32,277 nt of DNA from a virus: positions 1-32,277 of IMG/VR virus record IMGVR_UViG_3300025141_000445. The stretch is one strand, 5' to 3'. The notes beneath the pieces were generated by a model. It did no database searches and was not told the origin of the DNA. It was given only the letters and a program-made list of their open reading frames with translations. This document shows positions 14,678-21,259 of this stretch, piece by piece. Position 1 is the stretch's first letter; each line of letters opens with the position of its first letter. The translations under genes were made by a program, and so were the position numbers.

Positions 14678-14897
14678 GCTCGAAGAATATGTCTCAATCT
14701 ATGTCGGAGAGCGGGTATCGGACGCTCCCCACGTAGAAGATGTGGAAATTGCGTGGGTGCGCGTGATGGATTGGCTAGCCAAAAAAGCCGATACCAACGC
14801 ACTGCCGCCGCGCTTCAACATCATAGAGCTGTCGGTGTTGTCTGGTATCGTTGCATACCTAGACGAGGTCGGGCTGAGTGGCGATCAAATCATTTAA
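14670..14897 (+). CDS. Hypothetical protein (75 aa)
   Basis: Mostly helical and acidic (LEEYVSIYVGERVSDAPHVE, VEIAWVRVMDWLAKKADTNA), ending LSGIVAYLDEVGLSGDQII. The start lies 8 bases inside the previous gene and has only a weak AAGAG site, so it probably depends on translation of the upstream gene. No family recognised. Confidence 0.6.
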   Translation: MNRLEEYVSIYVGERVSDAPHVEDVEIAWVRVMDWLAKKADTNALPPRFNIIELSVLSGIVAYLDEVGLSGDQII

Positions 14898-14913
14898 AAA
14901 AAGAGGTGACACT

Positions 14914-15111
14914 ATGGAAAAATACCAAATCATAAGAATGTATGAGGACTCAGGGCGCAGTCGGCGCGTTATAGATAGCGGGTTGACACTTGAGGAAGCA
15001 CAATCCCATTGCCGGGACCCTGAGACAAGCTCTAGCACTTGCACATCCAGCCAGAAAAGGGCCTATACACGCAAAGTAGGCAGATGGTTCGATGGATACG
15101 AGTCATACTAA
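14914..15111 (+). CDS. Conserved small phage protein, AQxHCxDPETSS family (65 aa)
   Basis: I recognise the pattern G-L-T-L-E-E-A-Q-x-H-C-x-D-P-E-T-S-S-x-T, then a basic stretch and G-x-W-F-D-G-Y (here RSRRVIDSGLTLEEAQSHCR, DPETSSSTCTSSQ and VGRWFDGYESY). It is widely shared by small proteins of many unrelated phages; its function is unknown to me. The start ATG at 14914 follows AAAGAGGTGACA; a longer reading from 14878 lies across the previous gene. Confidence 0.75.
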   Translation: MEKYQIIRMYEDSGRSRRVIDSGLTLEEAQSHCRDPETSSSTCTSSQKRAYTRKVGRWFDGYESY

Positions 15112-15140
15112 CAACAAAAAAGGACAAAGAGGTAACAAGA

Positions 15141-15431
15141 ATGAGCGAACTATATAGAAAAAAAGAACATGAACAAAATCTTAACGATCTAATTTACACG
15201 CCAGACGATAGCGAAATTGAGCAACTATCCGGTCTGGAATATCGCAAGAGGTGTCGAGACCGCTGGTTTATTGCAAAGCAAGACGCCATCATTTCAGGAC
15301 TGATTTTAGGGCAGACGGGGATCGCTGCTTTAATCGCCACACTCGAGGCGCTCGGCCATTCTGTAGATGACGATCTAAACTTTGCGACTATAGAACTCGA
15401 CAGACTAATCCGGGAATTTAAAGAACTGTAG
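15141..15431 (+). CDS. Hypothetical helical protein (96 aa)
   Basis: Helical throughout with a charged N-terminus (ELYRKKEHEQNLNDLIYTPD) and a central segment IISGLILGQTGIAALIATLE that is moderately hydrophobic but flanked by charged helices, so probably soluble. The site AAAGAGGTAACA precedes the ATG at 15141; the longer reading from 15039 overlaps the previous gene without a site. No family recognised. Confidence 0.65.
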   Translation: MSELYRKKEHEQNLNDLIYTPDDSEIEQLSGLEYRKRCRDRWFIAKQDAIISGLILGQTGIAALIATLEALGHSVDDDLNFATIELDRLIREFKEL

Positions 15432-15437
15432 ACTAAA

Positions 15438-15500
15438 ATGACGAACGTACTTTGCTTCGGGTTTCTACTACTTTTGCTGTTGATCATACTGCAAAAGTGA
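15438..15500 (+). CDS. Possible 20-aa membrane microprotein
   Basis: The reading frame MTNVLCFGFLLLLLLIILQK consists almost wholly of a single hydrophobic helix with a C-terminal positive end. It fills the gap between two solid genes, starting 6 bases after the previous stop. Its ribosome-binding site is poor (AAAGAACTG). A hydrophobic run of this purity is unlikely in random sequence of this composition but the ORF is very short, so it is only a candidate. Confidence 0.3.
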   Translation: MTNVLCFGFLLLLLLIILQK

Positions 15501-15525
15501 ACTATTTGTCATAGAGAGGTAATGC

Positions 15526-16506
15526 ATGATAACACAATCTAGTCTCGGTCTATATCGGGCCTGCCCCCGTCGCTATCAATGGCGATATATCAAGGGTTGG
15601 CGTGACCAAACACCCGCAGAAGCCCTAGAAATAGGCACTCTCGTGCATCGGGGTCTAGACCTCTTTTGGACGAGTACCAGTTGGCGCGATGCTAGACGCA
15701 CCCTGCTTGAGGAGCGCTCTAAGTTCTTTTATTCAGAAGAAGGGAAAATATTCTTGGCGCAAGTGTTAGCTTACGTCGAGGGATATTATGAGAAATATAG
15801 CTTGGACGGTTGGGAGCCACTAGGGGTTGAAGAAAGCTTCGACCTTAGGATCGGTGGTATCCAGTTCGCGGGAAAAATGGATGCGCGTGCTAGACGCAGG
15901 TCGGATGGTAAGCAATTTCTTATTGAACACAAAACCGCTAAGTTTGCTGACGATGGCTATTTCTCTAGGCTTGCCTCAGCGATGAATCCACAGCTAGTGC
16001 TGTACCGAGAAGCGGTGCGTATCATGACCGGCGAGGACTGCGGCCTTCTGTATGATGTCATCCTCAAAAGTAACTCTGCTCCAACATACCGCGCTGACGA
16101 GTCTACCGGGAAAATCCCCCGGCCTAGACGCAGGAAGGACGAACCAGAGGAGGATTTTGCAGAGCGCAAAAGATCGTTGATGGAAACCCTAGACGAATAT
16201 AGGGCGCGACTAGCGCAGGACTACATAGGCAACAAGGACAAATACATCCGCAAAATTATCACATGCACTGAGCAGGAACATGAAGAAGCATTGAAGGATA
16301 TTCTTTTTGTAGCTGCCCAAATGCATGAGAGCAAAAAGCAAAACCGGTATCCACGTAACTCGAACGCATGTTGGAGCTATGGCCGGAATTGCGAGTATTT
16401 TAACATTTGTGTAGGAGTAGACACTCCCGAGACCAGTGGTCATCTAGAGCTTGTCGAAGACCTGCACCCAGAACTTAATCAGGAGGTAAAAAATGAGCCG
16501 TTTTGA
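15526..16506 (+). CDS. Cas4/RecB-type iron-sulfur PD-(D/E)XK nuclease
   Basis: A 326-aa protein with every motif of the AddB/Cas4-like RecB nucleases. It has GTLVH (H41), GKMD (D119), EHKT (E134, K136) and QLVLY (Q156, Y160). One N-terminal cysteine (YRACPRRY, C13) and three C-terminal cysteines (C282, C289, C295 in ACWSYGRNCEYFNIC) are arranged for a 4Fe-4S cluster. It should act as a DNA exonuclease that makes single-stranded ends for the Sak4-like protein encoded next, whose start overlaps by 14 bases. The ATG at 15526 follows AGAGAGGTAATGC. All catalytic and cluster residues are present. Confidence 0.85.
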   Translation: MITQSSLGLYRACPRRYQWRYIKGWRDQTPAEALEIGTLVHRGLDLFWTSTSWRDARRTLLEERSKFFYSEEGKIFLAQVLAYVEGYYEKYSLDGWEPLGVEESFDLRIGGIQFAGKMDARARRRSDGKQFLIEHKTAKFADDGYFSRLASAMNPQLVLYREAVRIMTGEDCGLLYDVILKSNSAPTYRADESTGKIPRPRRRKDEPEEDFAERKRSLMETLDEYRARLAQDYIGNKDKYIRKIITCTEQEHEEALKDILFVAAQMHESKKQNRYPRNSNACWSYGRNCEYFNICVGVDTPETSGHLELVEDLHPELNQEVKNEPF

Positions 16507-17446
16507 AATTAAAATGGTCAGCAGTGACATCCCACCACCAAGGTTGCTTTTATATGGCGACCCGGGAGTAGGAAAAACAACATTTGCGGCTGGCGCCGTG
16601 AATCCAATACTGGTCGTTACAGAGGCCGGGGCTCAAGGTCTCGACATCTACCGTCTACCAAATACGGGAGTGTGTCAGAGCTGGGGAGATCTTATCGAAT
16701 GCGTTGGCATTCTCGAAGGTAGTGGTCATGACCGCACGACGGTGGCCGTAGATACTATTAATCAGGCCGTCACGCTCTGCGAGGACTTTGTTTGTAAGAG
16801 AGACTTCGGCGGAGTGTGGAATGCAAGCCGTGGGCAGGAAGGATTCAATTCCTTCGGAAAGGGGAATTTTGCAGTTGCTCAGGAGATGAAGAAACTGCTT
16901 AACCACCTAGATAAACTACAGAATAATGGAATGATGGTGATTCTATGCGCCCACACAGGCCAGCATAAAGTCGCAAATGCGCTCGGTAGCGATTATACTG
17001 CTTACGGTGCAGATGTGCCGAGACAAACGTGGGCAGTCCTTTCAGCGTGGGCTGACCAAATTGCTCACGCTACCAGTGTGGTTCGAACTGTGAGCAGGGA
17101 GGGTGAAAAAGTGAAGGCTATTTCAGCAGGCTCCGAGAGATGGATGTACTTCGAACCAGAACCCGGGAGAATAGTCAAAAGCCGAGCGGGGTACGAGATG
17201 CCAAGCCAAGTCCTGTTTGATTATAATTCCTATGCCACAGCCTTAAAGAAAGACGTAATCGGGGACCTCGTTAGCCGAGCCGTCGAGCTTTATAGGCATG
17301 TTGGTGATGATGATAAAAAAATTGTAGCAGACAGATTAGGTCTACCGATGAAGCCAACCTTTACAGGTGACGCCTTCTCCGGTTTAGGCAAAACCAAATT
17401 AGACTCGCTAGTCAACTGGCTAATGAGTAAGAGAGTGGAGAGATAA
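16493..17446 (+). CDS. Sak4-like RecA-fold recombinase (AAA_24 type)
   Basis: A 317-aa P-loop protein with Walker A GDPGVGKTT (residues 22-30), Walker B TVAVD (D87) and a later strand MMVILCAHT (147-155). This is the compact RecA-like core of phage nucleotide-binding proteins of the Sak4 group, which anneal or pair single strands with the help of an SSB. The C-terminal 80 residues are helical. It follows a 5'-3' type nuclease and precedes an SSB-like gene, so the three form a recombination module. The site AGGAGGTAAAAA is the strongest in the window. UvsX/RecA-like activity is a less likely alternative. Confidence 0.8.
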   Translation: MSRFEIKMVSSDIPPPRLLLYGDPGVGKTTFAAGAVNPILVVTEAGAQGLDIYRLPNTGVCQSWGDLIECVGILEGSGHDRTTVAVDTINQAVTLCEDFVCKRDFGGVWNASRGQEGFNSFGKGNFAVAQEMKKLLNHLDKLQNNGMMVILCAHTGQHKVANALGSDYTAYGADVPRQTWAVLSAWADQIAHATSVVRTVSREGEKVKAISAGSERWMYFEPEPGRIVKSRAGYEMPSQVLFDYNSYATALKKDVIGDLVSRAVELYRHVGDDDKKIVADRLGLPMKPTFTGDAFSGLGKTKLDSLVNWLMSKRVER

Positions 17447-17896
17447 ATGGGAAACTTAACCTACCCAGACGGGTTCAAAGACAAGAGCACTGAGGTGAGC
17501 GCACAACAATTCATATTCCCGGACGGAGAGTATGACTTTAGTGTCAGGGAAGCCGAGGCTGCAACCTATAGCACCGGAAAACAGGGGATTAACCTCACGC
17601 TGGAGGGCGTTTACAACAGTGGGAAGACTTTCACCTGTTATGAGAGGGTATTTTTTACCGAGCCAGCAAAGCCTCGATATGAGGCATTCCTTAAATCCAT
17701 TGGCCTAGACCCGGCCAATAAACCCGAGGATACTGCCGATATCATTGGATTAGGTGGAAGGGGAGCATTTGTTGGAGACCCAGATAAGGAAAACCAATGG
17801 CCTAAAGTGCGATTCTACATCGCAAGTAAGGCCGGCGGCGACGAAAGAGATTGGTCTGAAGTAGTTCCAGAATCAATGGGCGGTACACCGTTCTAA
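17447..17896 (+). CDS. SSB-like protein (DUF669-type) partner of Sak4
   Basis: A 149-aa protein with predicted OB-fold strands (EYDFSVREAEAATYSTGKQGI, NLTLEGVYNSGKTFTCYERVFF, VRFYIASK) and a C-terminal end GGTPF. The T-P-F tail recalls the acidic D-x-I-P-F tails of SSBs, though it is not acidic here. Proteins of this size and position beside Sak4 are usually DUF669 or SSB-like and bind single-stranded DNA. Starts one base after the Sak4 stop region (TAAATG) with GGAGAG upstream, so expression is coupled. Confidence 0.7.
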   Translation: MGNLTYPDGFKDKSTEVSAQQFIFPDGEYDFSVREAEAATYSTGKQGINLTLEGVYNSGKTFTCYERVFFTEPAKPRYEAFLKSIGLDPANKPEDTADIIGLGGRGAFVGDPDKENQWPKVRFYIASKAGGDERDWSEVVPESMGGTPF

Positions 17897-17914
17897 CCAG
17901 AATTTGGCGGTCAC

Positions 17915-18220
17915 ATGAATTTTGAAGTATATTACCAGTTAGAAAACGACGTACGTGAGCCGGAAACAGTACTGGAGTTCAGTTGCAGGAATTTTAAAGA
18001 GGCGGTCAAATATGTCCACCGCAAAATTCCGACAAGTCGTAGAACGTGGGTGCTTCAGCGGCGGGGGGAGGAAAAACTCCTCCCCTCTTCCCGCGAAGAA
18101 CTTCTCGCACAAATTAGAGCTGGAAAGGCAAGATTCAGGCGTGGCAAAAGGAATAAAAGACCGCTTGATTGCGATCGAGGACCGGATGAACAGCTCGAAT
18201 GCGTTCTGGCTGAATTTTAG
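17915..18220 (+). CDS. Hypothetical protein (101 aa)
   Basis: Starts MNFEVYYQLENDVREPETVL and continues with alternating strands and helices (YVHRKIPTSRRTWVLQRRGE, then SSREELLAQIRAGKARFRRG). The basic C-terminus is dubious because it overlaps another frame that continues for 240 bases. The ribosome-binding site is weak (GGCGG). I prefer this frame over the competing one for 17915-18185 because its composition is more protein-like. No family recognised. Confidence 0.55.
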   Translation: MNFEVYYQLENDVREPETVLEFSCRNFKEAVKYVHRKIPTSRRTWVLQRRGEEKLLPSSREELLAQIRAGKARFRRGKRNKRPLDCDRGPDEQLECVLAEF

Positions 18221-18461
18221 AAAGATCGACACCGGAGTACGAATCGATGGCAAGAAAAGATGCCTGCTTCAAATCCTTATCAATGGTAATGACGCCATCG
18301 TTACCGATGAACTCGGTGACTTCCTTAAGAATGCAGCGGGCGATATGCTCTACATGATTAAAGCCTATCGGACGCTCCGTACCCAGCTTGCCGAAGAACG
18401 GCGAGAGGCTAAGACCATACTACGTGAATTAAGAGACGAGATAGAACATCTAAAGAGGTAA
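18186..18461 (+). CDS. Hypothetical helical protein (91 aa, start uncertain)
   Basis: From the ATG at 18186 (GAGG five bases upstream) the product is NSSNAFWLNFRKIDTGVRID followed by a strand pair (KRCLLQILINGNDAIVTDEL) and a long C-terminal coiled helix (LRTQLAEERREAKTILRELR). In-frame earlier starts are a GTG at 18141 (AKGIKDRLIAIEDRM would be added) and an ATG at 18012 with GAGGCGG upstream, which would overlap the previous gene by over 200 bases. The last one would add a low-complexity, less natural segment. No family recognised. Confidence 0.55.
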   Translation: MNSSNAFWLNFRKIDTGVRIDGKKRCLLQILINGNDAIVTDELGDFLKNAAGDMLYMIKAYRTLRTQLAEERREAKTILRELRDEIEHLKR

Positions 18462-18463
18462 CA

Positions 18464-19039
18464 ATGTGTCAAAATATTGACGAGGTAGACGCTCTGGTGG
18501 AGGCTGCGATGGCCAAGCTGCTACGAGCCCAAAAACTAATTAAAGAAAAGAAAAGTAAGATAAAAGAAAAAAAAGAATGTTTGAAGGAAAAGAGTAATAT
18601 AAATCAGGGTACATTCAGTACTATATATAATATAATATCTCATTATCAGAAATATCACCCCAAGGCAATGCGTAGCGTCAAAAAAAATTCAAGCATCTAC
18701 AGAAAGATCGAAACTCGCCTCCTTGAAGGCTATACCTATGAGGAAATATGCCGAGCCATTGACGGTCAGCACATGAGCCCGTTCCACCTCGGAGATAATA
18801 GACATAAGACCGAATATCTACAGCTAGAGCTTGTGGTTAGGTCTGGAGAGAAGCTCGATATGTTCATAGCGATTTTTGACAGACCGAAAACGTCTACCTT
18901 AAAACCAAAGACTGCCCGTACTCTCACCGCGGCGCAGGATTGGCTCTCGGATGACGAAGACCTGCCAGATATGCAGCGCGACCAAGGAAGTTCATCTGTT
19001 TCACCGGAACCCCTCGCGGCGGGATGGGTGGCGAAGTGA
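18464..19039 (+). CDS. Replication initiator-like protein
   Basis: A 191-aa protein. Residues 20-45 are almost all K and E (LIKEKKSKIKEKKECLKEKS). Residues 58-140 form a domain with pattern YHPKAMRSVKKNSS, then KIETRLLEGYTYEEICRAID, then SPFHLGDNRHKTEYLQLELV. This resembles the C-terminal domain of phage replisome-organiser proteins (I-x-x-R-L-x-E-G-Y-x-x-E-x-x-x-A-I-D, then S-P-F-H). It likely binds the origin, which may lie inside this gene because 18541-18660 is very A+T-rich, as in lambda O. Start site AAAGAGGTAACA. Its last 89 bases are read in another frame by the HNH gene. Confidence 0.6.
   Translation: MCQNIDEVDALVEAAMAKLLRAQKLIKEKKSKIKEKKECLKEKSNINQGTFSTIYNIISHYQKYHPKAMRSVKKNSSIYRKIETRLLEGYTYEEICRAIDGQHMSPFHLGDNRHKTEYLQLELVVRSGEKLDMFIAIFDRPKTSTLKPKTARTLTAAQDWLSDDEDLPDMQRDQGSSSVSPEPLAAGWVAK
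18537..18657. other. A+T-rich tract, candidate replication origin
   Basis: G and C make up 12 of 60 bases at 18541-18600 and 16 of 60 at 18601-18660. The first part is a purine tract (repeats of AAAGAAAAG on the plus strand). The second is an alternating A/T stretch (CTATATATAATATAATATCT at 18631-18650... within 18621-18640). It lies inside the initiator-like gene, the location used by lambda-type origins. No clear iterons were found beside it. Confidence 0.4.
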
Positions 19040-19388
19040 GTGCGCTGAGTGTACCCGAAGATCTCGCCGAAAACTTTGGAGGAAAAACAAAGCAAAGAAA
19101 CGAGAACAGGTACGGGAGTGGCGCCGAAAAAACCCAGAGAAGTCCGCAGCGCAAAGGGCCGTCGCCTTCGCCGTTAAGTTTGGCTTCCTTGTGCGACCAA
19201 ACCGATGTGAGTTATGTGGGGAAAAGTGCCGACCAGACGGACATCATGACTCATACGAAAGAAAAGACTTCCTCAGCGTACGTTGGGTGTGCAGGGGATG
19301 TCACAACAGAATACACGCTGAGAAGCGTAAGAATGGCGCTCACAAGGCGCGAACCACAAGGAGGACAGTAGGAGATGAGTTACTATGA
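18951..19388 (+). CDS. HNH-type zinc protein (145 aa)
   Basis: Two metal-binding parts. The N-terminal C5xxC8 with C31xxC34 spans the zinc ribbon TCQICSATKEVHLFHRNPSRR. The C-terminal C86xxC89, H98-H99, C114xxC117-H118 and H122 (RCELCG, GHHDSY, WVCRGCHNRIH) have the HNH-nuclease layout seen in phage proteins, with HH as the catalytic part. The middle is a basic helix (RRSRRKLWRKNKAKKREQVR). Likely a DNA endonuclease; target unknown. It starts inside the initiator gene and shares 89 bases with it in another frame, with AGGA about 11 bases upstream of the ATG. Confidence 0.75.
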   Translation: MTKTCQICSATKEVHLFHRNPSRRDGWRSECAECTRRSRRKLWRKNKAKKREQVREWRRKNPEKSAAQRAVAFAVKFGFLVRPNRCELCGEKCRPDGHHDSYERKDFLSVRWVCRGCHNRIHAEKRKNGAHKARTTRRTVGDELL

Positions 19389-19575
19389 AAAGATCGCCAC
19401 AGAGCCACATGAGGCTCCTGAGGGGTATTTGTACGATATCCCTATTAATTCTATCGGGTTACGTGACGTGCTTGCGGTTATCTATCTCGTCAAGGGTCCT
19501 GAGGGCACACTGACTAATCCGGGTGGCGCATATGATTGGGCGGACCACCTGTTACATTATCGTGAGGAGGGATGA
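19375..19575 (+). CDS. Hypothetical protein (66 aa)
   Basis: Begins MSYYEKIATEPHEAPEGYLY and continues DIPINSIGLRDVLAVIYLVK and NPGGAYDWADHLLHYREEG. Mixed strand and helix, mildly acidic, no transmembrane run. GTAGGAG lies immediately upstream of its ATG. It starts 14 bases inside the HNH gene and its stop overlaps the next start as ATGA, making a coupled string. No family recognised. Confidence 0.65.
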   Translation: MSYYEKIATEPHEAPEGYLYDIPINSIGLRDVLAVIYLVKGPEGTLTNPGGAYDWADHLLHYREEG

Positions 19576-19823
19576 GTATAAAGATGACGCAGCGCGGTAT
19601 GGATGCGTACCACAAGTACCGACCATTTTACGGGAGGGACACCGCTACCATTTTGATGGCTCTAGTAGACAACAAGTCAGCGATGAGTTTACCGGAGCTT
19701 GCTTCTTATTTAAGCATGACCAATTCGAGGGTAGCCAAGGGCCTAAGCGTCCTTGCTGAGGGTGAATTGGTTAAGGAGATTTTTCATAACGAGGAGTCAT
19801 TATATAAATTTACAGGGGGGTAA
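19572..19823 (+). CDS. Winged-helix DNA-binding protein (83 aa)
   Basis: The segment TILMALVDNKSAMSLPELAS followed by YLSMTNSRVAKGLSVLAEGE and LVKEIFHNEESLYKFTGG has the helix-turn-helix plus wing order of MarR/ArsR-like regulators (recognition helix TNSRVAKGLSVL, wing LVKEIFHNEESLYKF). Small stand-alone winged-helix proteins in phage early operons usually regulate transcription. The control region at 12.0-12.5 kb holds dyads that could be its sites. GAGGAGG precedes its ATGA-overlapped start. Confidence 0.6.
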   Translation: MSIKMTQRGMDAYHKYRPFYGRDTATILMALVDNKSAMSLPELASYLSMTNSRVAKGLSVLAEGELVKEIFHNEESLYKFTGG

Positions 19824-19827
19824 CACA

Positions 19828-20520
19828 ATGACAAACAAGGACAAGCCACAATTTCTACAAATCTTAACTGGACTTTCAGACTTATATAACGCGGAGCTTT
19901 CTCGCGTATCCATAACCCTTTTCTGGGAGGCGCTGAAAACTCACCGCATAGACCTTATCTCAGTTGCGGCCTCGGAGCATGTTAAGCATTCCAAATGGAT
20001 GCCGAAGCCTTCCGAGTTCCTCGACATCCTAACCAAATCGGAGATGAGCCCTGAAGAGCGAGCAATTCTCGCGTGGGGTTGTGTCTCCCGGGCGGCGAAG
20101 AGTATCGGGGGTTACTCTTGCGTAGACTTTGACGATCCTATCATCAACGCGACAATTCGCAATCAGGGCGGGTGGTCTAGAATCTGTTCTCAGCCCGCCG
20201 AGCATTTTGAGTCATTTATTCGTAGACAATTTATTGCCGACTATGTGGTTATGTACGGCGCCAAGCTGAGTCCTGATGCACTGCTCCCTTTGCAGGGTAC
20301 ATTTGACAAGGATAACCCCAGAGAAATAGAAACCGGGTTACCCCCGGGGCCCGGCCATAAGCTTTTGGCTGAGGTTGCAGAAAGACAAAGGCTACTTGCT
20401 CAAGAGTGCAAGGGTAGCCCAGAGGAAAATTTGGAGAAGGTACGTGGCATCATTAGAGAAACTTTGGATCCACCAGCAAAGGCTGCGGGGCCAGCAACAG
20501 CGGAGGAAGGCCCGCCTTAA
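19828..20520 (+). CDS. DUF6475-like replication protein, possible helicase loader
   Basis: A 230-aa protein. Its N-terminal part (FLQILTGLSDLYNAELSRVS, TLFWEALKTHRIDLISVAAS, HSKWMPKPSEFLDIL) resembles small helicase-loader domains with the K-W-M-P-K-P motif common in such proteins. Its middle (FDDPIINATIRNQGGWSRIC then HFESFIRRQFIADY) matches the F-D-D-P-x-x-x-x-x-I-R-x-x-G-G-W pattern of DUF6475 phage proteins. The C-terminus is Pro/Ala/Glu-rich and probably disordered. The gene sits in the replication block; no helicase is seen here, so it may act on the host's. The ATG at 19828 follows GGGGGGTAACACA. Confidence 0.6.
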   Translation: MTNKDKPQFLQILTGLSDLYNAELSRVSITLFWEALKTHRIDLISVAASEHVKHSKWMPKPSEFLDILTKSEMSPEERAILAWGCVSRAAKSIGGYSCVDFDDPIINATIRNQGGWSRICSQPAEHFESFIRRQFIADYVVMYGAKLSPDALLPLQGTFDKDNPREIETGLPPGPGHKLLAEVAERQRLLAQECKGSPEENLEKVRGIIRETLDPPAKAAGPATAEEGPP

Positions 20521-20542
20521 AAATCTTCTTAGGGACAATACC

Positions 20543-20713
20543 GTGTTGAGTCGCAAGCTTAAGTCTATATATCGAGAGATTTGTAAACTCGAGGTGCGCC
20601 TAGAATTGGATTCTGAAGAGCTAGAGGAGTTACAATATGAGATCAACAACGCACAAGAAGAGTGGAGAGAACATGAGGCCGCGCTACGAAACGAAAAAGG
20701 ACCTCCAGAATGA
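20543..20713 (+). CDS. Coiled-coil protein with GTG start (56 aa)
   Basis: I place the start at GTG 20543 (TTG at 20546 is an alternative) because AGGGA lies 7 bases before it. The only ATG in frame is at 20375, which would overlap the previous gene by 146 bases. The product is one long acidic-basic helix (SRKLKSIYREICKLEVRLEL, then EELEELQYEINNAQEEWREH) ending GPPE. The last 41 bases overlap the next gene. No family recognised. Confidence 0.55.
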   Translation: MLSRKLKSIYREICKLEVRLELDSEELEELQYEINNAQEEWREHEAALRNEKGPPE

Positions 20714-21092
20714 AAAACTTTTCACGCAGAAGTACACCCGCCAATATGATTTCTATAAACTACCCATATCCTATCGCTTGGACTTCGCCGTGTGCCGAAA
20801 GGGTACCAAGGAGATCACTGGATGGGTCGAGTTTAAAAGACGCCACCACAAGTTTGGAACCTACCCGACGGCTCTCTTCAGTCTAGGTAAAATTATCTAT
20901 GGCCTAACAATGGCTGACACCACAAGCATACCATTTTTCATCGCAGTGATGTGGGATGACGACCTGCGGTGGATGCGCGTTGACATGAAGGACGCAACAA
21001 TACTATGGGGGTCGCGCACAAAAAACACTAGGGACCGAGATGACATTGAGCCCGCGGCCCATTTCCCCATAGATAAATTTGTGAGATTCTAA
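20673..21092 (+). CDS. PD-(D/E)XK nuclease-like protein (139 aa)
   Basis: Core motif YRLDFAV (D37), then GWVEFKRR (E53, K55) spaced as in PD-(D/E)XK nucleases, then helix PTALFSLGKIIYGLTMADTT and strand IPFFIAVMWDDDLRWMRV, a typical alpha-beta core. I chose ATG 20673 because GGAGAGAAC precedes it. The catalytic set D-E-K is intact. It could process Holliday junctions or ends made in recombination; a VRR-NUC-like family is another option. The next gene, a lipoprotein, begins in its stop codon (TAATG). Confidence 0.65.
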   Translation: MRPRYETKKDLQNEKLFTQKYTRQYDFYKLPISYRLDFAVCRKGTKEITGWVEFKRRHHKFGTYPTALFSLGKIIYGLTMADTTSIPFFIAVMWDDDLRWMRVDMKDATILWGSRTKNTRDRDDIEPAAHFPIDKFVRF

Positions 21093-21259
21093 TGAAAAGA
21101 TTTTTAGTGGTCGTAGTCCTCGTGATGCTCGTCCGGTTCTTTGTCCTCGGATGTGCTCGCCAAATGATATACGATGGAAAAACATATTATAACCCCGAAC
21201 TAGATTGCGTAAGCGAGCTGAAAGGAAATTCCGATGGGTGGTGCGATGAGCAGAAATAA
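21092..21259 (+). CDS. Small lipoprotein (55 aa)
   Basis: Overlooked easily because it is under 60 codons. It begins MKRFLVVVVLVMLVRFFVLG, then C21: two positive residues, a 17-residue hydrophobic core and a lipobox V-L-G-C. The mature part is about 35 residues, ARQMIYDGKTYYNPELDCVS followed by ELKGNSDGWCDEQK, with two cysteines that could form a disulfide in the periplasm. The start overlaps the upstream stop by one base. The L at -2 of the lipobox is less usual. Phage-encoded lipoproteins often block superinfection or act in lysis; neither is shown here. Confidence 0.6.
   Translation: MKRFLVVVVLVMLVRFFVLGCARQMIYDGKTYYNPELDCVSELKGNSDGWCDEQK

Noticed and set aside
20375-20542. ATG extension of the 56-aa coiled-coil gene
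   Set aside because: It would overlap the preceding replication gene by 146 bases and has no ribosome-binding site; the GTG at 20543 has AGGGA.
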